Shown here one piece after another: positions 1 to 6,252 of a DNA stretch of 9,817 nt. The notes beneath the pieces are model-generated. The model was not told the DNA's origin. It saw only the letters and a program-made list of their open reading frames with translations, and did not search any database. Numbering within the stretch: the stretch's first letter is position 1; every line of letters starts with the position of its first letter. This DNA is from Chloroflexota bacterium (lineage in GTDB: Bacteria; Chloroflexota; UBA5177; JANWHV01). A program made the translations under genes and the position numbers. Where the stretch lies: positions 1-9,817 of the forward strand of contig JAICHN010000175.1 of NCBI GenBank assembly GCA_025924845.1, read 5' to 3'.

Positions 1-295
1 CGATCCGCGCCCCATACAACACCCTTGAAAACATGTCCCGACCATAAAGGTCGGTGCCCATCAGATGTGACCACGACGGGGCGGCAAGACTGCTTGTCAT
101 ATCGCCGTTCACCGGATCGTACGGCGCCATGTATGGCCCAAGCGCCGCGACCATAACGATAAGCAGCACGGCGCCGGCGCCAAACCGCAGTGACAGCGGC
201 AGGGCGCGCCCGCGCCGCGATTCGAAGACCGATTCCTCCGCCAAAGCGCCGGTCTGGCAGGGCGCGGCCGAATGTGCGGATGTTTCCTGGTTCAT
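1..295 (-). CDS. DppC-like ABC transporter permease, N-terminal part (truncated by window edge)
   Basis: This is the first 98 codons of a second permease subunit for a peptide/opine-type ABC importer; the rest lies beyond position 1. I translated it by hand because it has no stop in the window. It starts with ATG at 295-293, overlapping the TGA of the preceding permease as ATGA, which is typical of translationally coupled transporter genes. A polar N-terminus of about 36 residues is followed by one hydrophobic segment at about residues 37-53. Then comes the family signature: APYDP (residues 57-61), a short periplasmic stretch, and HLMGTDLYGRDMFSRVLYGAR (about 77-97). These match the N-terminal region of DppC/OppC proteins. 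The permease core and its EAA loop are not in the window. It should pair with the upstream DppB-like protein to form the membrane channel. The substrate cannot be read from this part. Confidence 0.93.
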   Translation of the reverse strand, partial: MNQETSAHSAAPCQTGALAEESVFESRRGRALPLSLRFGAGAVLLIVMVAALGPYMAPYDPVNGDMTSSLAAPSWSHLMGTDLYGRDMFSRVLYGARI

Positions 296-1227
296 GTGCG
301 CAGGATCCGGGGATCGGCAAACGAATAACTGAGATCGGTCACCATATTGACCACGACATAGAGCATACCGAGGGCCAGGGCCGCCCCCTGCACGGCGGGA
401 TAGTCGCGGGTAGAGACAGAGGCCGTCAGCAAATAGCCCACGCCCGGCAGGGCGAACACGGACTCGATCACCACGGTGCCGCTCAATAGCGAGCCCAAAT
501 TGAGCCCGACAATAGTGATCGTCGGCAGCAAGGCGTTCCGCAGTACATGCTTGAACAGCACCTTACGCGCCGCCAGACCCTTTGCCCGTGCCGTGCGCAC
601 GTAGTCCTGATCCACTACCTCAAGCAGGCTTGCGCGCAACGTCCGCAAGAGGAGCGGAAAAATAGACAAGGAGACGACGACGGTGGGCAGAATAAGATGG
701 TAGAGGTGGTCGCCGAAGGTTGTACCGTAGCCGGCTACCGGCAGCCAGTGCAGATTGACCCCAAACAGGATCATCAGCAGCATGGCCAGCCAGAATGACG
801 GCATGGCAAAGCCCACGAAGGTAAGCAGGCGAAGGCCACGATCGACGGTGCGATCGTGGTTGACGGTAGCAACCACGGCCAGGGGGACGGCAAGCGCCAC
901 GCTGAGCAGCATACTTAAGAACGCCAGCAACAGGGTAACGGGCATTCTGCCCACCAGCAGATCCAGCACGGAATCCTGGTAGACGATCGATGTGCCAAGG
1001 TCGCCATGCAACAAACGATTGATATAAAAATAAAATTGCGTCCAGAGCGGGTCATCAAGATGCCAGTAGGCATGGAGACGCACTACCTGATCCGGTGTGG
1101 CATGCGGGCCGAGGATGACCAGCGCCGGATCGCCGGGAATCAGGTGAATGAGCAGAAAGATAAGCGCCGCCAGCCCCAGGGCGATGGGTATCATCTGGAG
1201 CAGGCGGCGCGCGATATAGGTTGTCAT
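292..1227 (-). CDS. DppB-like ABC transporter permease (importer 1)
   Basis: This is an inner-membrane permease subunit of a peptide/opine/nickel-type ABC importer, 311 residues, normal for DppB/OppB. The N-terminal RRLLQMIPIALGL followed by a hydrophobic stretch and IPGDPA (about 30-35) is the usual DppB opening. LLHGDLGTS (about 72-80) is the conserved periplasmic motif. Further hydrophobic segments lie at about 97-120, 133-157, 178-195, 235-257 and 280-300. The EAA loop, which contacts the ATPase, is clear at about 209-236 (DYVRTARAKG ... HVLRNALLP). The start is ATG at 1227; it has no strong Shine-Dalgarno, so translation may depend on the upstream binding-protein gene 41 bases away. The stop overlaps the next permease start by four bases. 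Family assignment is firm, substrate is unknown. Confidence 0.95.
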   Translation of the reverse strand: MTTYIARRLLQMIPIALGLAALIFLLIHLIPGDPALVILGPHATPDQVVRLHAYWHLDDPLWTQFYFYINRLLHGDLGTSIVYQDSVLDLLVGRMPVTLLLAFLSMLLSVALAVPLAVVATVNHDRTVDRGLRLLTFVGFAMPSFWLAMLLMILFGVNLHWLPVAGYGTTFGDHLYHLILPTVVVSLSIFPLLLRTLRASLLEVVDQDYVRTARAKGLAARKVLFKHVLRNALLPTITIVGLNLGSLLSGTVVIESVFALPGVGYLLTASVSTRDYPAVQGAALALGMLYVVVNMVTDLSYSFADPRILRT

Positions 1228-1243
1228 GCGGCCATAATGTCGC

Positions 1244-1264
1244 CCGGCCTACGCGATCGGCCGG
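1244..1264 (-). other. Intercistronic inverted repeat between binding-protein and permease genes
   Basis: A perfect 6-bp inverted repeat, CCGGCC and GGCCGG around a 9-base loop, fills much of the 41-base gap between the binding-protein stop and the DppB-like start. No T-run follows in the direction of transcription (minus strand). It is therefore more likely an mRNA-stabilising or attenuating hairpin than a full terminator. Such hairpins are known to keep binding-protein message more abundant than permease message. That role here is inference, and a 6-bp G+C stem can occur by chance. Confidence 0.35.
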
Positions 1265-1268
1265 ATAA

Positions 1269-2861
1269 CTAGCTTTGAATCCATGCTTCCTCGAGGCGAT
1301 AATTGCCGGTCGGCAACGGATGATAACCCTGGATCTTGGGACTGGCCAGCGATACGTTGCTAATCGAGTACAGGAAGATAAACGGCGCGTCGTCATGGTG
1401 GATCCGCCCCACCCGGTAGTACAGCTTCCGACGCTTGGCTCGATCCGCTGTTCTGGCCGCTTCGACCACGAGGTTGTTTACCGTGGGGTTATTGTAGGTC
1501 GTGGCGATGGCATATTGCCCGCCGTTGCCCTGCAACGCGTAAGCGACCAACTCATCCGGATCGACGATGTCCGCCGACATGGAGTTGGTGCGCATCTGGT
1601 ACTTATAGGGCGGTTTCCCTGCCACCAGGTTTGACAGAGTGGCCTGGGCGATTAACTGGATCTTCAGGGTGACGCCGATTTTCGCCAGGTTCTCCTGGAT
1701 CAGCGTAGCCCACTGCGCATACTCGGGCACGGAATTGTCTACAAGCAAGGTGACTGTGAAGCCCGCGGCATGGCCTGCCTTGGCCAGCAGCGCCTTGGCT
1801 TTCACCGGATCGTATGCGTACGGCTGAATCGACGGATCGTAGCCGAACATCGGGGGCAGGGCCTGACCCGACGGTTTGGCGGCGCCGAACAGTATCTTGT
1901 TGGCGATGGTGTGCTTGTCTACCGCGTAGTTCAGCGCCTGTCGCACCAGCTTGTTGTTCAACGGTGGGTTGGTCTCGGAAACGTTCATACTGACGAATAC
2001 CGACTCGATGAACGGGTCAACGTGGACCACTACCGACGGGTTGCCTTGCAGGCCCTTGGCCACTGACGGCGCGATGTAGAGGGCGATGTCCAGCTCCCCG
2101 CTCTGCACCTGCAAAGCGCGCGTATTCCCATCCGGCACGACCAGGTTGTGAAAGGTATCGATGTAGGGTTGGCTGCTGTTTCGCCACCAGTGTGGATTGC
2201 GGGCCAGCACCAACTCACTGCCCCGCGTCCAGGACTGGAACATGAAGGGGCCGGTGCCGACCGGATGGGACCATAGCGCTTTGCCGGCCAGCTTCTTGGG
2301 ATAGATCGAACAGGCGAACAGCGCCATGTCGGCCAGAAACGGAGCGTGAGGATTCTTCAAGTGCGCCCGCACGGTGTTATCATCGACGACTTCCATGGTC
2401 TTGAAGTCGCCAAACAGGAAATTCCAGTCGGTGTTCTTGGCGTAGGCGACCTGATTGATGCAGTACGCGACATCGGAGGCCGTCAGCGGGCTGCCGTCGT
2501 GAAACTTGATCCCCTTACGCAAATGGAACGTGTAGGTCAGGCCGTCGGCGGAGACGTCCCAGCTTTGGGCCAGACTCGCCTTGACGCTTTGCGCGTCCCT
2601 GGACGGCCGGGTGAGCTGATCGTAGATCAGCGTGATATTCCAGATCGTGGAGTTATCGCCCACCGCGTAGGGCTCAAACGTGGTGATATCCGAAGTGTTG
2701 CCGAGCCGGATGGAACCACCGCGGGTTGGGCCGGCGAACGCCACCGCCGCTCGCGCCACCGCCGGAAAACCCATGGCAGCCGCGGCTCCAACGCCGGTGA
2801 GCTTCAGAAATTGGCTCCGAGACAGACCGCCGCCGGGAATCAATGGTGCGCGTGTGGCCAT
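1269..2861 (-). CDS. Family-5 extracytoplasmic solute-binding protein (importer 1)
   Basis: This is a peptide/opine-type substrate-binding protein of 530 residues, the usual size for DppA/OppA-like proteins (SBP_bac_5). The N-terminal signal runs from about residue 13 to 38: SRSQFLKLTG, a hydrophobic GVGAAAAMGF core and a likely AVARA cleavage site. This resembles a Tat signal (S-R-R-x-F-L-K) but has R-S where the twin arginine is expected. There is no lipobox cysteine, so a soluble periplasmic protein is likely. The family signature lies at about 97-131 (LAQSWDVSADGLTYTFHLRK, then GIKFHDG). A second typical block is VRQALNYAVDK at about 310-320. The start is ATG at 2861, with GGAGGA five bases upstream (complement of 2867-2872). 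It lies 86 bases after the creatininase-like gene on the same strand and 41 bases before its permease, so co-transcription is likely. The ligand is unknown. Confidence 0.95.
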   Translation of the reverse strand: MATRAPLIPGGGLSRSQFLKLTGVGAAAAMGFPAVARAAVAFAGPTRGGSIRLGNTSDITTFEPYAVGDNSTIWNITLIYDQLTRPSRDAQSVKASLAQSWDVSADGLTYTFHLRKGIKFHDGSPLTASDVAYCINQVAYAKNTDWNFLFGDFKTMEVVDDNTVRAHLKNPHAPFLADMALFACSIYPKKLAGKALWSHPVGTGPFMFQSWTRGSELVLARNPHWWRNSSQPYIDTFHNLVVPDGNTRALQVQSGELDIALYIAPSVAKGLQGNPSVVVHVDPFIESVFVSMNVSETNPPLNNKLVRQALNYAVDKHTIANKILFGAAKPSGQALPPMFGYDPSIQPYAYDPVKAKALLAKAGHAAGFTVTLLVDNSVPEYAQWATLIQENLAKIGVTLKIQLIAQATLSNLVAGKPPYKYQMRTNSMSADIVDPDELVAYALQGNGGQYAIATTYNNPTVNNLVVEAARTADRAKRRKLYYRVGRIHHDDAPFIFLYSISNVSLASPKIQGYHPLPTGNYRLEEAWIQS

Positions 2862-2866
2862 CTACT

Positions 2867-2872
2867 TCCTCC
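2867..2872 (-). promoter_or_regulatory. Shine-Dalgarno site of binding protein 1
   Basis: GGAGGA on the minus strand, five bases before the ATG at 2861, is one of the stronger ribosome-binding sites in the window. It fixes the start of the binding-protein gene. It also suggests higher translation than for the following permease, which lacks a clear site. Confidence 0.75.
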
Positions 2873-2947
2873 AAACAACAACGTTACGCCGACCAATGCC
2901 GGATCGTTTCGGAATCGATGAGCGCCGGAACCTGACAAGCCTACCTG

Positions 2948-3778
2948 CTATGGGGTCGCGGCCTGGACCTCGGCAAGCTGCTCGCGAACTGCGTCTATCG
3001 TGAAGCTCACCGCCGCTTCAATCAGTGCTTCCCCTTCCTCTCGGCTCGAATAGCGCGGATCCGCGGACTTAGACAGGGTAAAATCAGGGGTTGGATTGCC
3101 CGCGAACGCCTGGCCTTCCACGATGCCGAAGTCGGTGTAGCGTAGCGGCTGGTCGAGGGACGGCAAGGCATCCAGGCGCACATGTTGCTCGTGGATCGCC
3201 AGCACCATGGAGGTTTCCCATCGTTCGGCGTGACCGGGATCGATGTTCGCGACCCGCGGACGGTCCCTGGATGGGTGCAACTTGACATGCACCCTTGATT
3301 GCACGGTTTCCTCAAGCGCGATACGGGTGAGCGTTCGCAGATGGTTTTGGGCGCCGTGAAAGTTCATCAGCACGATCAGCTTGTACGGCTCCGCCTTCAG
3401 CAGGCGCACGATCTCGCGAACCGTGATGCCAAACGCGGACTCTTCAAAATACAGGCTCTTCACGGAATTATTCGGGTAATCCATCCCCACGATACGCTCA
3501 GTGCCCGTAAAGCCCAGTGCCTGGAGTTGACCGGGCCCGGTTCCGGGATACAGCACCGTCTCGGAGCCGACGAAATAGGGCGGCAATACCACGCCGCCGG
3601 TTTGCGTGGCCACGCGCAACGCCAAATGATGCGCCACCAGTCCATCAGTTCCCAACGGCAAGTGGGGACCGTGCCATTCGATAGGGCTTATCGGCACAAA
3701 GACAATTGGGCAGCGCTCACGAGCTTCCACGATCTCACCGGGGGTCATCAGCTCATACTGAACCTTGGTGTCCACCAT
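2948..3778 (-). CDS. Creatininase-family metal-dependent amidohydrolase
   Basis: The creatininase superfamily contains binuclear-metal enzymes that open cyclic amides or hydrolyse formamide-type bonds (creatininase, ArfB, MftE). Three family blocks are visible: PIEWHGPHLPLGTD, NFHGAQN and GHAERWETS. Numbered from the ATG at 3778, likely metal ligands are E34, H36, D45, H141 and E188. The first three coincide with the positions I recall for Pseudomonas creatininase ligands. The frame is open up to a GTG at 3829 (293 residues), but a good promoter -10 box overlaps that GTG. I therefore prefer ATG 3778 (276 residues). GGGAG lies very close to it and would also suit a GTG at 3775; ATG 3787 is a further option. 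The middle block departs from the common NGHGGN form. The gene heads the minus-strand operon with importer 1. It is a cytoplasmic amidohydrolase of unknown substrate; creatinine itself is only one possibility. Confidence 0.9.
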   Translation of the reverse strand: MVDTKVQYELMTPGEIVEARERCPIVFVPISPIEWHGPHLPLGTDGLVAHHLALRVATQTGGVVLPPYFVGSETVLYPGTGPGQLQALGFTGTERIVGMDYPNNSVKSLYFEESAFGITVREIVRLLKAEPYKLIVLMNFHGAQNHLRTLTRIALEETVQSRVHVKLHPSRDRPRVANIDPGHAERWETSMVLAIHEQHVRLDALPSLDQPLRYTDFGIVEGQAFAGNPTPDFTLSKSADPRYSSREEGEALIEAAVSFTIDAVREQLAEVQAATP

Positions 3779-3819
3779 CTCTCCCATCGCAATTTTGTGG
3801 AAGCCTTTTCGTGCCCACC

Positions 3820-3848
3820 AATCTAGCACCAGCCCCTGAGAAAGTCAA
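3820..3848 (-). promoter_or_regulatory. Candidate sigma70-type promoter for the minus-strand operon
   Basis: Read on the minus strand, TTGACT (3848-3843), a 17-base spacer and TAGATT (3825-3820) form a good sigma70-like promoter, five of six and four of six matches to consensus. Transcription would begin near 3813, inside the longest open frame of the creatininase-like gene. This rules out the GTG at 3829 as a start for that transcript and favours 3787, 3778 or 3775. Confidence 0.55.
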
Positions 3849-3860
3849 GCAAAACGCCGA

Positions 3861-3890
3861 TTGTGTGAGCCGCATCTCCTCTGCTATACT
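3861..3890 (+). promoter_or_regulatory. Candidate promoter for the PLP-enzyme gene
   Basis: TATACT at 3885-3890 is a good -10 box. TTGTGT at 3861-3866 is a weak -35 box, 18 bases away. Transcription would start near 3897, about 44 bases before the ATG. The candidate LacI-type operator begins almost at this point, as expected for a repressor-controlled promoter. The -35 is poor, so this is a moderate call. Confidence 0.45.
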
Positions 3891-3899
3891 GCGACCGCG

Positions 3900-3914
3900 A
3901 TGTAAGCGTATTCA
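3900..3914. promoter_or_regulatory. Candidate LacI-family operator in the divergent promoter region
   Basis: The 15-mer ATGTAAGCGTATTCA fits the published cre-type consensus WTGNAANCGNWNNCA at every defined position. It is a pseudo-palindrome centred on CG, the usual form of LacI/GalR-family operators. It lies at the predicted start of transcription of the PLP-enzyme gene and about 50 bases from the minus-strand promoter. The LacI-family gene at 5140-6252 is the obvious candidate to bind it. Binding is inferred, not shown. Confidence 0.45.
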
Positions 3915-3946
3915 TGTGGAATGTGAGAGGATAGACATTCATGTGG
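3910..3946 (+). repeat. 10-bp direct repeat around the PLP-enzyme ribosome-binding site, with inverted repeat
   Basis: ATTCATGTGG occurs twice, at 3910-3919 and 3937-3946, the second copy spanning the start codon. Between them GAATGT (3919-3924) and ACATTC (3935-3940) form a perfect 6-bp inverted repeat. Its 10-base loop holds the GAGAGG Shine-Dalgarno (3925-3930), and its right arm ends directly before the ATG. The arrangement could be a duplicated regulator half-site or a small hairpin that presents the ribosome-binding site. Either role is inference. Confidence 0.4.
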
Positions 3947-5038
3947 TCTCCCGATCCTCGGGCGGTCGGCATGCGCGTCGAGGACCTGGACACGCCCTGC
4001 CTACTCCTCGATCTGGATGCGATGGAGCGGAATCTGGACGTCATGGCGCGGGCCTTCGCCGGTACGGGCGTGCGGCTTCGCCCTCATGCCAAGACTCACA
4101 AGACGCCCAGGCTCGCCCTGATGCAACTGGAACGGGGCGCTATAGGGGTGTGCTGCGCCAAACTCGGCGAGGCCGAGGTGATGGCCGCGGGCGGCGTGCC
4201 CGATATTCTGGTTACCTCGGAACTGATAGGGACGCCGAAGATTCGCCGCTTGCTCGGCCTGGCCAGGCAGACGCGCGTCACAACCGTGGTTGATGCCCTC
4301 GAACCGGCGGAGCAGATCTCGGCCGCGGCTGAAGCCGCCGGCCTGCGCCTGCGCTGTCTGCTCGATATTGACGTAGGCACCAATCGAACCGGGATTGCGC
4401 CCGGTGAGCCGGCTCTTGCCCTCGCCCAAAAAGTATCCGCGCTGCCTGGATTGGACCTGATCGGCCTGCAGGGCTACGAGGGACATCTTCAGCATGTGGT
4501 GGATGTGGAGGAACGGCGCGCCGCCCACGCCGCCGCGATCGGCCAATTGAGCCGGACGGCAAACCTCCTCCTGGATCATGGATTGAACGTGGAAATCGTC
4601 TCTACGGCGGGCACCGGCACCTGTCGCTTCGCGGCGGGTTGGGATAAGGTCACCGAGGTGCAACCGGGCTCCTATGTGGTGATGGACACCGATTACGGCC
4701 GGGTGGATGGCTTGGGCTTTGAACATGCGCTCAGCGTACTCGTCTCGGTGATCAGCAAACGGGATAATGGGGTCACGGTCGACGGCGGCATGAAGACGCT
4801 CAGCACGGATTCAGGGCCTGCGCGCCCCAAGGACCTCGATGCCAGGTACACGCCGCGCGGCGACGAACATGGACTGATAAGCTTTGAAAGCGGCAATCCG
4901 CTCATGCTCGGCGACAAAATCGAGTTGTTGCCCAGCCACTGCGATACCACGATCAATCTTCACGATCTGTATTATGTAACCTGTGGCGGCTATGTTGTGG
5001 CCGTATGGCCTATCGCGGCGCGCGGCAGGCTGCAGTAA
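3941..5038 (+). CDS. D-threonine aldolase / D-serine dehydratase-like PLP enzyme (DSD1 family)
   Basis: This is a fold-type III PLP enzyme of 365 residues: an alanine-racemase-like barrel with a C-terminal beta domain. Relatives cleave D-threonine and other D-beta-hydroxy amino acids to glycine plus an aldehyde, or dehydrate D-serine. LDTPCLLLDLDAMERN (about 16-31) opens the barrel. RPHAKTHK places the probable PLP lysine at K51. STAGTGTC (221-228) is the likely phosphate-binding loop. DGGMKTLSTDSG (281-292) and PSHCDTTINLHD (331-342) are the conserved C-terminal blocks. H333 and D335 form an H-x-D metal pair, which I recall for D-threonine aldolase, whereas D-serine dehydratase has H-x-C. 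No signal peptide is seen, so it is cytoplasmic. ATG 3941 is preceded by GAGAGG at ten bases; ATG 3971 is a weaker alternative. A candidate promoter and operator lie directly upstream. The family is firm; the exact reaction (aldolase, 3-hydroxyaspartate aldolase or dehydratase) is not settled. Confidence 0.88.
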   Translation: MWSPDPRAVGMRVEDLDTPCLLLDLDAMERNLDVMARAFAGTGVRLRPHAKTHKTPRLALMQLERGAIGVCCAKLGEAEVMAAGGVPDILVTSELIGTPKIRRLLGLARQTRVTTVVDALEPAEQISAAAEAAGLRLRCLLDIDVGTNRTGIAPGEPALALAQKVSALPGLDLIGLQGYEGHLQHVVDVEERRAAHAAAIGQLSRTANLLLDHGLNVEIVSTAGTGTCRFAAGWDKVTEVQPGSYVVMDTDYGRVDGLGFEHALSVLVSVISKRDNGVTVDGGMKTLSTDSGPARPKDLDARYTPRGDEHGLISFESGNPLMLGDKIELLPSHCDTTINLHDLYYVTCGGYVVAVWPIAARGRLQ

Positions 5039-5071
5039 CGCACCGCGCATGGAACAGGATGGGCGAGGGCG

Positions 5072-5095
5072 CGGCGCCGCTGAGGCGCCGGTTTT
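5072..5095 (+). terminator. Possible intrinsic terminator after the PLP-enzyme gene
   Basis: A perfect 7-bp stem (CGGCGCC / GGCGCCG, 5072-5078 with 5084-5090) with a 5-base loop is followed by G and four T. It lies 34 bases after the stop at 5038 and before the LacI gene. The T-run is short, so termination may be partial. If it works, the LacI gene needs its own promoter within 5096-5139, where I see no convincing one. Confidence 0.5.
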
Positions 5096-5110
5096 CGATG
5101 GTGTAGGGGC

Positions 5111-5124
5111 ATTGAGCGTATCGA
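5111..5124. promoter_or_regulatory. Second operator-like core upstream of the LacI gene
   Basis: ATTGAGCGTATCGA shares the CG-centred heptamer AGCGTAT with the candidate operator at 3900-3914 and matches it at nine of fourteen positions. It ends 15 bases before the LacI start, where autoregulation would act. The flanks are less symmetrical than at the first site. The heptamer also occurs elsewhere in coding sequence, so the call is weak. Confidence 0.25.
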
Positions 5125-5139
5125 GGTTAAAAGACTAGG

Positions 5140-6252
5140 ATGCGAGTCGGGTTGCACGATCGGGAATTGACGATCATCGACGTGGCGCGCCATGCCGGAC
5201 TTTCAGCCGCCACGGTGTCCCGAGTGATGCACGATAGTCCACGGGTGAGTCCCGAGGCCCGCCGGCGCGTCCAGGAAGCGATCGCAGCGCTGGGCTACAC
5301 GCCGAATGCCCTGGCGCGCGGATTGGCCATGCGCAGCACGCGCACGATCGGCGTGCTGGTCAGTTCCATCACCGACCCTTTCTGGGCCGAGGTCGTACGC
5401 GGGATCGAGGATTACGCTCTGGAGGCGGGTTACGCGGTACTCATCGCCGGCAGCTATGAGGACGTAGAGCGCGAACAGAAGGCAATCACGCTGTTCCGTC
5501 AGAAACGGGTGGACGGCATCGTGGTAGGCGCCTCGAGCGCCGGCCCCGGCGCCCTGGGCAAGATTGACGCCGCCGGCGTGCCGGTCGTCTTTGTCAATAG
5601 CGAGCACATCGAACCGGAGGACGAAGTCACCGATGCCCCTTCACTGAACGGCTCCGCGGAACGGTCCGAGCAGGCGGCGCCCGCGCTCATCTATCGCGTG
5701 GTGGGCGACGATCGCCAGAGCGCCGTGGTTTTGACCGAGCATCTGCTGACCATGGGGCATCGGCGCATCGCCTACATCGGCGCGGGTGGCCGGGCCAGTT
5801 CGGTCAGGCGGCTGTACGGCTTACGGCATGCCTTGCGGCAAGCACACTGCTTGCTGGACGAGAGCTTGATCGTATCGACCGGCGAGGGCGCGAACGCCGG
5901 CGAGCTGAGCGCCTTCCGCCTGCTCACCCGCGAGTCTCGCCCCACCGCACTCTTTTGCTACGACGATATGACGGCGCTTGGCGCACTGCGCGCCGCGCGC
6001 GCGCTCAATCTTCGCTGCCCGGACGATATCTCCGTGGTCGGGTTTGATGATATTCCGATCGCGGTCTACCTTGAGCCGCCGCTGACCACGGTGCGGCAAC
6101 CGATGCACGAAATGGGGGCCTGGGCGATGAAGGTGGTAACCGACCTGCCGCGGGGCGAATCTCCCCCGCGTCAAATGATCATGCCTGGCGAACTAATCAT
6201 CCGCGCCTCCAGCGGTGCGGCGCCGATCACGTCGAACCCAACCTCTATTTGA
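5140..6252 (+). CDS. LacI/GalR-family transcriptional regulator
   Basis: This is a DNA-binding regulator of 370 residues, slightly longer than the usual 330-350. The N-terminal helix-turn-helix is clear at about residues 11-30 (TIIDVARHAGLSAATVSRVM). The hinge-helix region YTPNALARGLA follows at about 53-63. The rest is a periplasmic-binding-protein-like effector domain: GVLVSSITDPFW (71-82), RVDGIVVGAS (123-132), MGHRRIAYIG (205-214), YDDMTALGAL (274-283) and DDISVVGFDDIP (295-306). Residues about 155-185 form an extra polar, acidic stretch not usual at this place. ATG 5140 is the first start after an in-frame stop; its ribosome-binding site is poor (GAGG is 13 bases away). It probably controls the divergent promoters at 3820-3890 and perhaps itself. 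Its inducer is likely a substrate or intermediate of this locus, though most family members bind sugars or nucleosides. Confidence 0.93.
   Translation: MRVGLHDRELTIIDVARHAGLSAATVSRVMHDSPRVSPEARRRVQEAIAALGYTPNALARGLAMRSTRTIGVLVSSITDPFWAEVVRGIEDYALEAGYAVLIAGSYEDVEREQKAITLFRQKRVDGIVVGASSAGPGALGKIDAAGVPVVFVNSEHIEPEDEVTDAPSLNGSAERSEQAAPALIYRVVGDDRQSAVVLTEHLLTMGHRRIAYIGAGGRASSVRRLYGLRHALRQAHCLLDESLIVSTGEGANAGELSAFRLLTRESRPTALFCYDDMTALGALRAARALNLRCPDDISVVGFDDIPIAVYLEPPLTTVRQPMHEMGAWAMKVVTDLPRGESPPRQMIMPGELIIRASSGAAPITSNPTSI

Noticed and set aside
2346..2921. Plus-strand open frame (191 codons) opposite binding protein 1
   Set aside because: It is antisense to an intact family-5 binding protein and has no recognisable motif or ribosome-binding site.
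4001..4726. Minus-strand open frame (241 codons) opposite the PLP-enzyme gene
   Set aside because: The plus-strand protein carries complete family motifs; the antisense product shows none.
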